Shown here: one piece after another, positions 1-11,482 of the stretch
How the letters are laid out: every line of letters begins with the position of its first letter
How positions within the stretch are numbered: position 1 is the stretch's first letter
From: Condylostoma magnum
Taxonomy: Eukaryota > Ciliophora > Heterotrichea > Heterotrichida > Condylostomatidae
Length of the DNA: 64,000 bases
Assembly: GCA_920105805.1 (NCBI GenBank)
Contig: CAKKTI010000017.1
Span: 1 to 64,000, forward strand
Direction of reading: 5' to 3'
The notes under the pieces: model-generated
What the model saw: the letters and a program-made list of their open reading frames with translations, nothing else
What the model was told of the DNA's origin: nothing
Database searches by the model: none
Made by a program: the position numbers and the translations under genes

Positions 1-348
1 AGAATTTCCTAAAATAGATAAGAATCCTATTCCTACTATCGTTATCAATTATTTCTCAGCTAACTAATCATCCATTTTCTTATTAATTAGGTTGATACTG
101 ATTGTGTTTCTAAATTGGTAGATGGGAAAAATATTGCTTACTGTTTATGAGTGTTTTATTGAAAACGTGCAGCTTATGAATTATGAGGTCTAAACTGTCA
201 CTATATATTTGATCTGATGAATAGTTGCCTTACAGATTATACTGAGTGTTTGGCTTATGATTTAGAGTCTTGAAGAAATTAGAGTAAAAAGACTGTACGG
301 GCACTTGATTCAAGTATTTGAGGTCTTCTACTTTAGTTTCTTATAAAT
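1..348. other. unresolved left edge
   Basis: No family is recognised in any of the six frames. Plus frame 2 opens with a plausible protein tail from base 2 and could end at the TAA at 65-67 or at the double TGA near 212-217. Plus frames 1 and 3 need too many TGA-Trp codons to look coding. The minus strand is open but of poor composition. This may hold the 3' end of a gene that starts outside the window. Confidence 0.3.
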
Positions 349-1347
349 ATGTTGTAGAGGGTTATTTTAGCTTTTAATATTTTACTATGTATTGGAGATT
401 TTGTACCTCCGGTGTACAAGGTAGATCTATAACAACCTCCTAGTATAAGATTCAATCATGTATTTGAAGATAAAAAGGATGTAATACACTCCTTGATTAA
501 ATTTTATGCATCTCTAAGTTCCCCAAGCAAGGTGTAAATATACGGAATTGTGCTAGAATAACAGTTCTTTTCAGATTCACTTAAACAAGAACTTAAATCA
601 ATGTCGGAGATCTGTAATCTTGAGTACTATGAGGTACTTTTTGCAAATTTTATGTATGAGTATAATACAGGATGCACCTCTATTATTGTTAAACAGGCAG
701 ATGGGTAAATAATTCACGGTAGAAACTTAGACTATGATGCTGCCTCCCTCCCTCTCTAATCAGTTATTTAAATCGACTATTACAACAACAGTACATTCTC
801 TCATAGTAGTGTTGGTTTTGCTTTTTATTAAGGTATCGGAACTGGTATAAAGCCAGGGTAGTTTTCAGTTACTTTAAACCAGAGAAGAGGAAACTACTTA
901 TAAACACTTTATGCTCTACTAAAAGGAAACACAGGAAATCATTTTGCAATTAGATAAGCTTTTGAGGAAATTAATAATTATATTCAAGCCAAGGATTATT
1001 TAATTGATACAAACACAGTGGCTTACTCTTACAATATAATCGCTGGAATCCAGAATGGAGCAGTTATTACTAGAAACAGAGACTCTATTGCTAATTTGGT
1101 AGAAATTGATGAAAATAGATGGTTTTTAGTGGAAACTAATTATGATAATTGAATGCCACCCCCTGATAACGATAATAGAAGGGATCCGGCTATTGAATAT
1201 ATAGAGAATATAGGCAGGGATAATTTCAGTATAGATCATCTATGAAAAGTACTATCAATGAATCCAGTATAAAACAACATTACTTTATTCACAACTGTAA
1301 TGATTCCTGAGACTGGGTACATATCTACTTTAGTAAGAGGTAATTAG
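349..1347 (+). CDS. NAAA / acid-ceramidase-like N-terminal-nucleophile amidase
   Basis: 332 residues, related to lysosomal N-acylethanolamine acid amidase and acid ceramidase, which hydrolyse fatty-acid amide bonds. A hydrophobic signal peptide follows the start Met (after TTATAAAT), then a PPSIRF segment like the alpha-subunit start of the family. The predicted nucleophile is the Cys in N-T-G-C-T-S, which would become the N terminus of the beta subunit after self-cleavage. HGRNLDYD, ITRNRD and ETNYDNW with DNRRDPA match the family. The Trp of NYDNW is a TGA codon, strong evidence for TGA=Trp. The stop is taken as TAG where the family ends; TAA follows two codons on. Probably lysosomal or secreted. 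Confidence 0.88.
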
Positions 1348-1372
1348 TACTAAAATTTTAGGTATAAATAAA

Positions 1373-2104
1373 ATGGATAGGACTAAAACACCCATAGCCA
1401 GTAGACGATAAACCAGGCAGTTCTCTAGGGATAACATCCGGCTGAATAATCTGAAAACATTGCTAAGAAAAAGATAAAGTAGTACGTATATAAAATCAAG
1501 GTCAAATACGATAATTAAATAGTCACCGGAATAAAGGTCGCCCTTTATCAAAACAATTAGAAAGTTCCCTTGAATTCTGCCAAAAACTATAAAAAATCGT
1601 AGTGCTAATCCGACAAAAGACCCGTAAAAGCGGCTCAGGAAAAATTACAGTATGGTTGCTTCCACTTAAGCTACCGAGTCCCTGTAATTTTATCCTATTG
1701 AAAAAGATCGCTCTGGTAATTCCAGGTACCAAGTAGACTCAAGCTTCAAAGAGAAAATTAAGCACATATCTTTACTGGATGATGAGGAAAATATGATGAA
1801 AACTCCTACTAATAGACTTCCAGAGTATGTTGAGAATATATAAAAAAATTTAATTGATTCGCAGTTGTAATCATTTAATAAACAGCAACTGGGAAAAGAT
1901 ATTAAAAGTAAAACCTAGAATAATAAACTAGTGCTGAAAAACTAAGCTCCTCGATTATTTTAAAGTAATAAAGGAACTACAAGGAAGAGAAGGTTAGGCT
2001 CTGGGCCTCTCATAAGAAAAACGTTAATAACAAATGACAAGTATAAGAAGAAAATATTACTGCATAATAACAGCACTAGTAAAAATTCACCTTCTAATCT
2101 GTAA
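1373..2104 (+). CDS. hypothetical basic, Lys/Asn/Gln-rich protein
   Basis: 243 residues in one open frame starting in an ATAAATAAAATGG context, 25 nt after the preceding stop. Rich in Lys, Arg, Asn and Ser, with no recognised domain, signal peptide or membrane segment. The TAA stop is chosen because the next gene begins 14 nt later in another frame. Function unknown; the composition suggests a disordered or nucleic-acid-binding protein, which is only inference. Confidence 0.6.
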
Positions 2105-2118
2105 ATAAGAAATATAAA

Positions 2119-2313
2119 ATGGGCCCTTGTGCTAATAGGGAAACTACTCCATAGGTTTAAGAGAAGCCTTAAGGACCGGAAATCGTTTTACATGGTAAAT
2201 TTTTCGATAGAAGGTAAACTTATGAGATTGAAGGGAAATGTAAGGAGGAAGTTTTAATGAGTATTGCTGCAAATCATAAAGAGTTAGATAGGAAATTAAA
2301 AAAACGATTATAA
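2119..2313 (+). CDS. small hypothetical protein with MG-P-C N terminus
   Basis: 64 residues, starting in an AATATAAAATGG context. The N terminus Met-Gly-Pro-Cys could be a lipid-modification site but Pro3 is unusual for N-myristoylation. The C-terminal half is charged and helical-looking. It ends at TAA 6 nt before the convergent stop of the next minus-strand gene, which supports the frame and the stop. Function unknown. Confidence 0.55.
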
Positions 2314-2319
2314 GTTAAT

Positions 2320-3069
2320 TTACTTTTTCTTGGATAAGTCTTTATTTATGTCATATAGCATCCCTTGTAGTACTTTGCTGTGCTTGGAAATTTCCTCTCT
2401 TATGTATGATTGCTAAGCATGACGAATTTTGTTGTATTTTAATGCAGCGTCTTAGAAAATTCCAGATCTAGGGCTTTAGTATATTGGCCTTGGGCTCATT
2501 ATTTAAGGACTAGTTATTCTAGGATTTGCCATTTCCTTGGCTTTACTTTTATTTCTAAAAAGCTTTTCATTAATTCACTTTTCAACTATCTTAATCTCCC
2601 TTAAGTCTTACATAATTTGCTTTTCTCTCCTTTTTAGAATCTACAAAATAGCAGCTAGCTTTTACTCTTACTTGATTGTCGGCTTTTTCTTATGTTTTTC
2701 TAAGTCATAATCAAAATTACTTAAATCCTGTTAATGCTACGCATATTGCTCTTAAATTTCCTTCTTTTTTCCTTCAATTGACTACTTAACGAAATCAATT
2801 TACTAATTCTCTTACTAAACATCAGGCAGTGCTTATTTAACTTACATTAGTTCTTATTCTAAAGCACTAACTCTATCTTGTAAATTAAAAGCATCATTAA
2901 TTTCCCTATTGGTATAAATTCCTCTAGAACTAGTATTGGTTCTAGGAGTAATTAACAAATTTCTCAATCCTTCAATATCAGTCGATAAAGCCGGTATACT
3001 TAGTGGACTTTTCTCCATTTCAGTTATAGTTTTTATAATATGGGATGTTCTTGCACTAATAGAACACAA
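2320..3069 (-). CDS. coiled-coil protein
   Basis: 249 residues. The N-terminal 65 residues are Ser/Thr/Ile-rich, followed by a long Gln/Lys/Glu coiled coil (about 65-160) and a basic tail with several S-P motifs (SPQIMSPRP). No catalytic domain recognised. TAA/TAG occur as Gln throughout. The stop is TAA, 6 nt from the stop of the convergent plus-strand gene. Probably structural or scaffold; function unknown. Confidence 0.65.
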
Positions 3070-3096
3070 TAATGTGAAGAGGAAGATGCATTAGGA

Positions 3097-4455
3097 ATGT
3101 TTGAGCGTGGATTACTGTTTTAAAATAAATAATCTAAACAAATTGACTCAATTCTTAGGAAATACAGCTATTAGGATAAATTGAGTATTAAATAATTTAA
3201 TGAAGCTGCAACTATTTTACAACTGCAGACTCAAAGTAACGGTATTTAAACAAACATTAGTCAATTTTATGATTAATTTAGTATAATATAAGACTATAAT
3301 CTCCGTTAGTTATTAATACTAGGCATTATTCTAGGCTAAGGAACAAATATTTAAAAATCCTAACTTTTGTTTGAAGTATTTGACGAATGCTGTTATCATT
3401 AAATAGATCATATAACCTTAGGACTATTATTAGAAGAGTTGGCTGTAATATTCACATAACGCATGAAAGCAATAGTAAGTGATAATCCGATATGTGCAGA
3501 GGCTAAAATATTAAACTATTTATCTCATTGTGATTCTTAAAGATCGCATTTTATTTAATAATACAAAGACAGACTTCTAGCAGCCAGGCCTATCATATAA
3601 AAAGAAGACTTTATTTTCCAATTCAGCAACTTAGAGAACGGTTTAATGCTAAAATCCCAAGGAATAAGATACTTAATATACAACTCTGGCAATTTATCCC
3701 CAATACAAGATCAATTAAATATGAAGCTTCATAGTTAATAAATCATAATTACATAAATGCTACAATAATAATGGGTTAAAGTAGCCTTAATATCAGCAGG
3801 TGTCTTTGGATGCATTTGCATTATCATGAGTTTGATGCGTAGAAAGGACCAGGGAACTCGTCTTTAACAAGTTGATGTACTATCTAAATAATACCTACTA
3901 GAAATTTTACATAGAACTAGACAATTATTTTCAGAGAGACATAGACAATTGACTAGATCTTTCAGAAACCTACGAAGAAATGAAGAACGTGGGTCAGCCT
4001 AGTATGTTCAATACGTAAAAGAAATGATGGATGCAACCCGGGAGACTCTCCTATAAGTACAGTTGCAGGTGGTATAAGAATTTGGTATTGATAAGGAAAT
4101 ATTAGATTCCTCCAGAATCTACTACGAAAACGACTCTTAGGTAAAACTGGCTTTACGCAAAATGTGTGTTCCAATACCCCAAAGCTACGATTACAGCGGA
4201 GAATTCATGCGAGAGGTCCTGACTTATTACCTAACAAGACTCAATTAGATAGAATACTATGATATCACTCAACTGGCCATTCATATGCAAATTTTAGCCG
4301 ATGATCTTTACGATGAGTTTGAAATTGAGTCGGAGGAGTTAGAAATTGCATAAGACTGCATGGATCTCAGAGTAAAGCAACTTATAAGGAAAATTAATAA
4401 AAAGATTGAAGAGTTAATAGATGAAGCTGTTATACATTTACCTAAACGTAGTTAA
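3097..4455 (+). CDS. single-pass membrane protein with EF-hand-like N-terminal region
   Basis: 452 residues. The N-terminal part contains a degenerate EF-hand-like helix-loop-helix (LLFEVFDECCYHQIDHITL). One predicted membrane segment (VALISAGVFGCICIIMSL) lies near residue 240, followed by an Arg-rich, helical cytosolic region ending in KRS. The start is the first in-frame Met downstream of the divergent neighbour at 3069. The TAA stop lies 9 nt before the next ATG and is in frame with it, so read-through would join the two. No named family recognised. Confidence 0.65.
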
Positions 4456-4464
4456 AGTTATAAA

Positions 4465-5019
4465 ATGGCTGATTAGTTAGAAAGGATTATAAATGATCCC
4501 AAGGCACTACGGAAGATTGCTAAAGAAAGTTTTAATCATGTTGATGCTGATGGGTCTGGGTTTATAGAAGAAGAAGAGTTGATGGAAGCTATGACTAGGA
4601 TGTCAAAGGCATTAGGAACAGAGCCTCCTTCTTATAATTAAGTTATTGAGACTATGAGGGCTATTGATGAAAACTCTGACGGATAAGTGTCGCTGGATGA
4701 GTATATTACGCTGGTAAGAGCTACACTTGACAGAGTTTTAAGGATTTTAAAGGGAGAAGATGTAGATGATGATATTGTAACATCTGCTAGGAGGTCGTAG
4801 CAGTAATAGGCTTATGAGAGGTAAAGGAAATTGTTGATGGAGTATTTAGAAATAAGTGGAATAAATGATGCGTATAAAATGGTGTTTGCTGAGGTTTTGA
4901 AGCATAAGATTAAAAGAGATGATGTGTTTCAGTATGGGGCTATGAGGATGAGGCAGATTGGAAATGATGTTAAGCATTTATTGCCTAAGGATTTAACTGC
5001 AAATCTAAGAAGGAAGTGA
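4465..5019 (+). CDS. two-EF-hand calcium-binding protein
   Basis: 184 residues, starting in TTATAAAATGG. Two canonical EF-hand loops are visible: DADGSGFIEEEEL (about residue 23) and DENSDGQVSLDEYI (about 72). A Gln/Arg-rich helix follows, then a C-terminal helical region of about 60 residues. It ends at TGA after LRRK. Likely a calcium sensor; partner unknown. It is in frame with the upstream EF-hand-like membrane protein and might be expressed as part of it if the TAA at 4453 is read as Gln. Confidence 0.8.
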
Positions 5020-5071
5020 AGTGTGTAATTTGTTAATATTGGGTTGTTTTAAGGATTTTTTTAATTAATAG

Positions 5072-6067
5072 TCAATAGTAAACCTTGTAGATTTCTTTAA
5101 TTATTTTCCTGCAGCGATTATTCGGACAAAACACTCCTTTTCTTCTTGGTATTATTCTTTTTATAGGTCAATTCAACTTAATCACACATTATTCACAGTA
5201 TAACAAATGCCTGCATTTCAAAAAAAGCATATTTCTAGGATTTTCATTGCATTTTATGCATAGTTTAATATAATATTCATCTTATTAATCTTAATCAGGC
5301 TACTCATATTATATTTCATTAATTATCTCTGTATTTTATTATTATATGTTTTGTTAATTCTCAGATTGTTTAATGTAATTTTCAATCTTTTCCCTTTCTT
5401 ACTAAGCATTTTAAGCCTTTTATGTAATATTAAATCGCTATTATTTCAATTCTTATAATTTTTAAGAAGCTTGATGTATCTTTTAATATTCTTAGTTGGT
5501 ATCAGACTCTAAATTGGTTATTTATATTTGAGCATTCTTTTATTTTCTTTCAATTTAAGCAGATTTATGCTTGAATTTTAAGTATTCTTATTTCATTACT
5601 TTATATTCATTTTAATTTTAATGACACTGCTATTTGATTGATTTAAGGTTGCTTTATCTATTGTAAAATTTATTCATAGAGTACCAATAGATATTTATGC
5701 TCTCCTCAAAGATATTCATAATTAATACCTTTTGATAGATTAACGCATTAAGTAAAATTATTCCTTACTTACCTTATTCCAGCTTTCGGTAAAGCAATTC
5801 AAATTACTGTTAAATATTAAGCTAGTTTTTTATGGATAATTGAGCTATCAAATACTTTTATTCATGGAAAGCTAAGTCTTATACTACTTGCATATGGTTT
5901 TGACTTAGATCATCGAATTGGGAAATATAAAGAAAATCAGATGTAAACCTAAAGTTATTGTACAATTATACATTAGCTTCAAAAGTATGATTCTTTCACT
6001 TTATTTATACTATTTATTCATCATCTAATTTTACCTTTTTTACAGGGTTTGATTAGTCTAACTCCAT
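5072..6067 (-). CDS. coiled-coil protein with C-terminal RING finger
   Basis: 331 residues. A Gln/Lys/Glu-rich coiled coil spans about residues 90-250. The last 60 residues form a RING-like finger: C-x2-C, then C-x-H, C-x2-C and a final C-P-N-N-R-C, ending in KVYY. IAP/MULAN-type E3 ligases carry this finger at the extreme C terminus, so ubiquitin ligation is a reasonable inference. The last Cys pair has spacing C-x4-C instead of the usual C-P-x-C. The stop is TGA; the start follows AATAAT. Confidence 0.78.
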
Positions 6068-6305
6068 ATTATTTTTATGCTATGTAATAAAGCACCTTTA
6101 GCTCAGAAATATTATTACTATTATGTGTATTTTTGTAAATAATAATATAATACTAGATCTGTATATTATATCTCATTATTCAATACTAAAATACTCTTTC
6201 TATCTCTAGAATTATTTAACTAACTCATTATGATAACCAAATATAACTTTCTAACCTTTTAAATGAGTGCATCTATTTCCCAAAAAAACACTACAAATTA
6301 TAAAA
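6068..6305. other. divergent intergenic region
   Basis: About 240 nt between the start codons of the RING protein (minus) and the MORN protein (plus). Very AT-rich with several TAATAT/TATAAT runs. An ATG at 6263 opens a different frame that soon fills with TGA and has poor composition, so it is not used. Presumably holds promoters for both genes. Confidence 0.5.
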
Positions 6306-8363
6306 ATGAATTAACAAGCCAGAATTTAGTTTCAAAGCCTATCAAAAACTCTTAGTCCAGTATTAATAGATTAATTCTAAAAACTGCAATAAATTACTCC
6401 TCAAAAGCGTGACATCCTTTACAATCAGCGACTTACAGTACCTTAAGCTATAATTCCTTTAAACCTGGGCCAATAGCAGTAAAAATTTGGACATAGAAAA
6501 GAATTAAACCGCATTAAAGGAATTGTATTCCTAAATCAGATAGATTAAGACAAAGTGAACAAATTTGTAACTCGCTATAGCCCAGCTAGGGGATACAAGT
6601 AAAATGGTAAATTTTCAAAGGCGTTAAAAGTATCAAATACTACAATGAAAAGAAGGCAATAAATATTCGATAATAGAGTAAATATAAGATAAACTCCTGA
6701 ATTGCAATTACAAAGAGTTGATATTAACAAAAAGAGGAATATGTCCTTTGTATCAGGTACCCCTGAGAATTATTTAAGACACTTGCCTTAGAAGATTCCT
6801 CATTTAATTGAAGTAGGGAAACTGTACTTTAACAAATAATTAGGAAGATCAATGAAATAATACCATGATTTTGAAAAGTCTTAAAGTACAAGTGTTGTTT
6901 AAGTGACTGATAAACAACTAGGAGATTATTAAGGAGAGTATATAAAAGATATAAAGCATGGCAAGGGGACAATGAAGTTTTAGTCTGGGGATGTATACAA
7001 AGGCGATTGATACAGAAATTTAATGTAAGGAGAAGGTGAGTATTACTATAGATCATTTGAAATGAATTATAAAGGATGTTTTAAAAATGATAAACCACAT
7101 GGAAAGGGCATTGTGACCTTTAAAAACGGAGATTTTATAGATGCAGAATGGGATCAGGGTGAACCTGTATAAGGAAAGCTGGTTATGTACTAGAAAAAGA
7201 TTGGATAGTACGACGGAATGCATAAATAAGTAAGAAAGCATGGCGATGGAGTATTTTACTATGAAAGTGGATCAATTTTTGAGGGTAGTTATAGCAATGA
7301 CTAAAGAATAGGTCTGGGTCTTATTGAAAACAAGAATAAATGAAGTTTTCAAGGATATTTTAAAAGAGACTAGGCTAATGGGGAAGGATGCCTTGTATTA
7401 AAAGGCTGTATAAAAGCTAACACTGATAAGAACAGAATCATATACAGAGGACCTTAAATAGACCCGGAAATCGACTTACCAAGAGGAATTGATACTGCAA
7501 TACAGACACAGATTTCTTAATTTGATGCACTGTGAATTACTACATCTTCTTACTCAATCACAAAGGTATGTCAGCTTCCTTAATCCGTTCATTTTGAGGA
7601 CGGATTATTCATAAACGGTAAACTACAAAACGCAGGAGTTGCTATATACGGGCATTTCGGTAAATACTACGGAAATTTTAAAGAAGGGGTGAAATCAGGG
7701 TATGGTCTAATGATTTACTAAAATTAGAACAAATAATGCCCATGATTACTAGAAGAACAAGGGGAATATAAAGGGCTTTGGAAAAATGACTTGAGACATG
7801 GTCTTGGCACTATGAAGTGACAAAACGGTCTTATATACGAAGGATACTACAACAGGGACAGGAGACATAATGTGTAAGGAAAGTTGATTTATCCTAATGG
7901 TGATTTCTACTATGGGGATTTTTTGAATGATTAAATGCATGGAAAGGCTTAATTCACTAAATCTGATGGTACTGTGTTTATAGGAAAGTTCTTGTATGGG
8001 CTGCCTGATACCAAAGGTGAATTGGTTATTAACTCAAGCACTATTTATAAAGGGGAAATCTAAAACTACTTGCCTTAAGGGTAGGGTTGAATTTCTGATT
8101 ATTAAGGAAGTGAATATACAGGTGACTTCAAAAACGGTATTCCTGAGGGATAATGCACTATTAAATATCAAAATGGAGATATTTATAAAGGAGAAGTTGT
8201 TCATGGAAGACCTCATGGAAAAGGTAAGTAAATATTAGCCTCTGCTCATGTTTTCAAAGGCCATTTTATTAATGGGCAAAGAAGTGGGTTTGGGACTGTT
8301 TATGACTAGGATAAATTTCCTATAAAGCAAGGCAACTGGATGAACGGTACTTTAATAATATAA
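6306..8363 (+). CDS. MORN-repeat protein
   Basis: About 685 residues. The first 170 are low complexity. From about residue 195 to the end there are roughly a dozen MORN repeats of the type G-x-Y-x-G-x-W/F-x-N/D-x-x-x-x-G-x-G. Several conserved Trp positions (GDWYRN, MKWQNG) are TGA codons. MORN proteins act as membrane- or cytoskeleton-associated scaffolds, often at cilia and basal bodies. The start follows TTATAAAA. The end is set at TAA 8361-8363; the frame stays open and the stop could be the TAA at 8442-8444, 20 nt before the next gene. Confidence 0.88.
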
Positions 8364-8463
8364 TTAAAACAATTTTAAGTAAATTTGTAGTATTATAAGC
8401 ATATTTAAGAAAGTATTATAACTAAAAACATTACTTCTTTGTAATATTATTTCATATTTCTTA

Positions 8464-8943
8464 ATGCGCAAAAATAACTTAAATCTACGAATTCCTAGGA
8501 AAAAGCCTGGGAAAAATAGGCTGTAGGGATTAAATTTGCTTAGTTCTATAGAAACTAACAGTACTTCTTATCAGTCAAGTTTTAAGACTTTTGATTAGAG
8601 AGCAGCTAGAAATGGGTCTTAATAGAAAAGGAAAGTGAATTCAGCCAATGCATCACCAGGTAATAGAAGAAGCCCTGCAGTTTAAGAAATCTTATAAGTG
8701 AGTGATAGCGATTACAACTAAGACTCATTGCTAGTTGAAGTGGCTTGTATGCTAGACTTAAAGCATGGTAAAAGGCTGTTGCTGCCTAGAAATTAAAACG
8801 ATTCTGGACATGTTCTCCAAGATTTGAGACCGGAGAGCTAGAAGCAGGTTAATACTAGAAAAGTAGTTAAAAAGGGGAAAATTTTGAAGAAAAGGAAAAG
8901 TCCAGAAAGACATCGCAGTAAAAAGAAAGCTGGAAATTATTAG
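8464..8943 (+). CDS. hypothetical basic protein
   Basis: 159 residues, rich in Arg, Lys, Ser and Asn, with a Lys-rich C terminus (KKGKILKKRK). No domain recognised. The TAG stop lies 9 nt before the convergent stop of the appendage-domain gene, which fits the spacing seen elsewhere in the window. Function unknown; the basic composition would suit a nucleic-acid or chromatin-associated protein. Confidence 0.5.
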
Positions 8944-8952
8944 AAATGTAAA

Positions 8953-11049
8953 CTAGTATTTGTTATTTACTTTGATTTTCATATGAGGAGTAGTTTTAAC
9001 AGGGGAATTGTTGTTTACAAAGAAGTATAAAATCTCTACTGAATTAAAGCTTAATATAGTGAGCTAGGAAGGTCTAATATCAAATGAACGATTTATGAAT
9101 TACTAATCTAATTCAGTAGTGATAATCTTTAATAAGAGTTTCGCAAATTGTTCTCTAAAGCTATTGTTTTTACTTCTTATACATATTTAGCCTCCTTATG
9201 CATTCGGGTTGATTGTAATTAAAATCAAAATGAGCATTGATTCTATATAGGACACTGCTACTATATTATATCGTGATTTATACTACCCAAGGAACTTAAT
9301 CCTTTCTTTAAAATTTATTGACCTAGCTAAATCCGTCATACTGCTTATATGACTTCGGAAGCTGTTAAATTCATTCAGGGTTTCGTTTTAACTTAATAAG
9401 TCTCAGTTTTCTTCGAATTATTCTATAGTAAATTCCTGTATTTCTAGCTGAAGACTTAGATTTAAAGGTAAATATAGATAAAGGCTTTACTTCTGGTCAT
9501 AATTGTATTCAATACATAAAATCGGAAACTGGTAAGAGTATTCTAGTAAGTCAAATTCAAGAGAAATGGGAACTTACTGGCCTGGCTCTATTGACTCGAT
9601 TTGTTCAGATGATAAGTTACAATAGATATTAGTAGAGTCGTATCCTAGAATTAGTTTAATCTCTGTAATCTGCTAATCTCCTTAGTTTTCAAAGCTTAAA
9701 AGACAGTGCAGGGATCCTGTGCTTTGTATACTATTTACTTTTACATTAAGATTGTTAGATTGATACAATTCTCCTTCTAGTTATTTCATACAAGTACATA
9801 CTTGTTCAAAATTTTAACCTTTTATATCCTTAAATTAGTCTGGTTGTATACTTATAGTATTTTATTGAACAGTTGATTCATTAGTTCTCAAATCAATACT
9901 GTGATCTATTGAATTTTATGATTTTCTGTATGTTATAAACTGCTCTTCTAAGTCTTCTAGCCTTTTAATCTCGTTTCCATATTAAGCAAATTATTCATAA
10001 ATTTCCTTATACGTGATTTTAAGTTCTTCATAATGCCTTACTTTTCTATTATATTTTCTTCTTAATCTATCCATTTACCTCTTATAATCCTAACTTAAGT
10101 TTTCTAATTATTCATTAAGAGAATTCACGCTATTAGACAATGTTGTAATTCTTTGTAATCTTTCAACACTGATGGCTTACAAATGCATATGATCCAATTT
10201 ATACTAGTCAGCTTATTCTTTATAATATTTTTTCTTTTATTTGAGCTAATCTATAACTTCTACGTACTGCTCAATACTTTTCTAACTTTCTTTCTGTATT
10301 GAATCTCTTTCTGACTTTATTCTCTTTAACTGACTGATAAAGTCTTCTATTGAGTCCACTTCTCGGTCTTCATTTATTTAAATAGTATCCGGTAGTACAT
10401 TTTATCTATAGTCCTAAGGAGGAACTATCTAGTCATTAGAGTGGTCAATACTAGTGTTTAAAATTTCATCTTAAGGCAACTTTTTAGATTTCGGTTCCTT
10501 TATACCTTCACTAGGAGCCGAAATACTTTGCTCTAATTTCTGAAACTGTATTGGATTTTACATTTAAGATTGCATTTGATTTTACTGAGGAATCGTTTTC
10601 CCTAACAGATCAGGAAAACTCGGGGATTATTGCTAAGGGGGATTTTGCTCATTGGAGCCTTCAAATTCAAATGCGAAGTTGTCTTATCTGATTTCAAAGC
10701 CAAATTGAGGTTCTTTCTACTTCTGCCTTTTTCTACGTTCTCGCCGCTTTCTTTTTTCTATATAATAATTTTCATAGCATTGCTCAAAGTAAGTTGTGGA
10801 TTATTATAATATTTGTAGAATTTGAAATTAGATCTGTATTCGTTCGTCGTCTTAAGTGTCATTTTCTAGTTGTCATTTAAGCATTTCTATTTAGGCCTAG
10901 ATTTAGTTGTATATATTACGAATATCAGGACTACTTATTTTTGTAATATTTATCAGCTCTTCTAGTTATTTTGAATTCTGGTAACAGCTCTAAAGATCCG
11001 GATGGTTTTATAGCTATTGTATTAATTAATTACTAACAATATTTGACAT
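8953..11049 (-). CDS. coiled-coil protein with C-terminal alpha-adaptin-like appendage
   Basis: About 698 residues. Residues 1-400 are Gln-rich with a coiled coil in the second half. From about 430 there is an Ig-like sandwich (LHCLLSFEN, IEPGQQVPISLEFDL) followed by a platform-like part (LPLNLSLQLEIQEFT, FEENWDLL, NFKERIKFLGQY). These resemble the appendage of AP-2 alpha adaptin, which recruits endocytic accessory proteins. The adaptin trunk is absent, so this is not an ordinary adaptin. The stop is TAG at 8953-8955; a TAG/TAA pair at about 9100-9105 is an alternative that would end at the usual family end. Endocytic role inferred. Confidence 0.72.
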
Positions 11050-11059
11050 TTTATTATTC

Positions 11060-11332
11060 TTACTTGTACACGAAATTAACTGAATTTATAACAGAATTTT
11101 AGATCTGAATAAAATATATGGTAAAATTGAAGTTTTTCTTCTCAGTTTATATTATGTAGATTTTAAGCTTTATTACATTTATTTATACCGAACAAATGGA
11201 ATCAAACTAAGAATAATTCAAAAGATGAATTTACATAAAGTCAACTTATTATTTCAGTGGTAAAATCAATAATATTAATCTTTCATCAGTAAAATTTGAG
11301 TGTAATTCTATAGGTTAAAACCTTACATTCAT
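11060..11332 (-). CDS. small hypothetical protein
   Basis: 90 residues in one frame with balanced hydrophobic and polar composition (RFQPIELHSNFTDERLILLILP at the N terminus). It ends at TAA 10 nt upstream of the next ATG on the same strand. No family recognised. The tight spacing to the downstream gene and the absence of TGA in the frame are the main support. Confidence 0.45.
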
Positions 11333-11482
11333 TATATTAGTAATAAATGCAATAGGAAGATTCTGATACTTTTATTGACAAGCGTATACACCTCTTTATA
11401 AAATAATTAAGTAAAATAACTAATTAAAACAATCTAAAGTTTAAAATCTTAATTAACCTCTAATAAGCAATTACTAATAAAA

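Noticed and set aside
8944-9102. Small plus-strand membrane ORF between the basic protein and the appendage gene
   Set aside because: Needs an unsupported frame shift from the upstream gene and has no good start; the minus-strand appendage gene reads coherently through most of this stretch.
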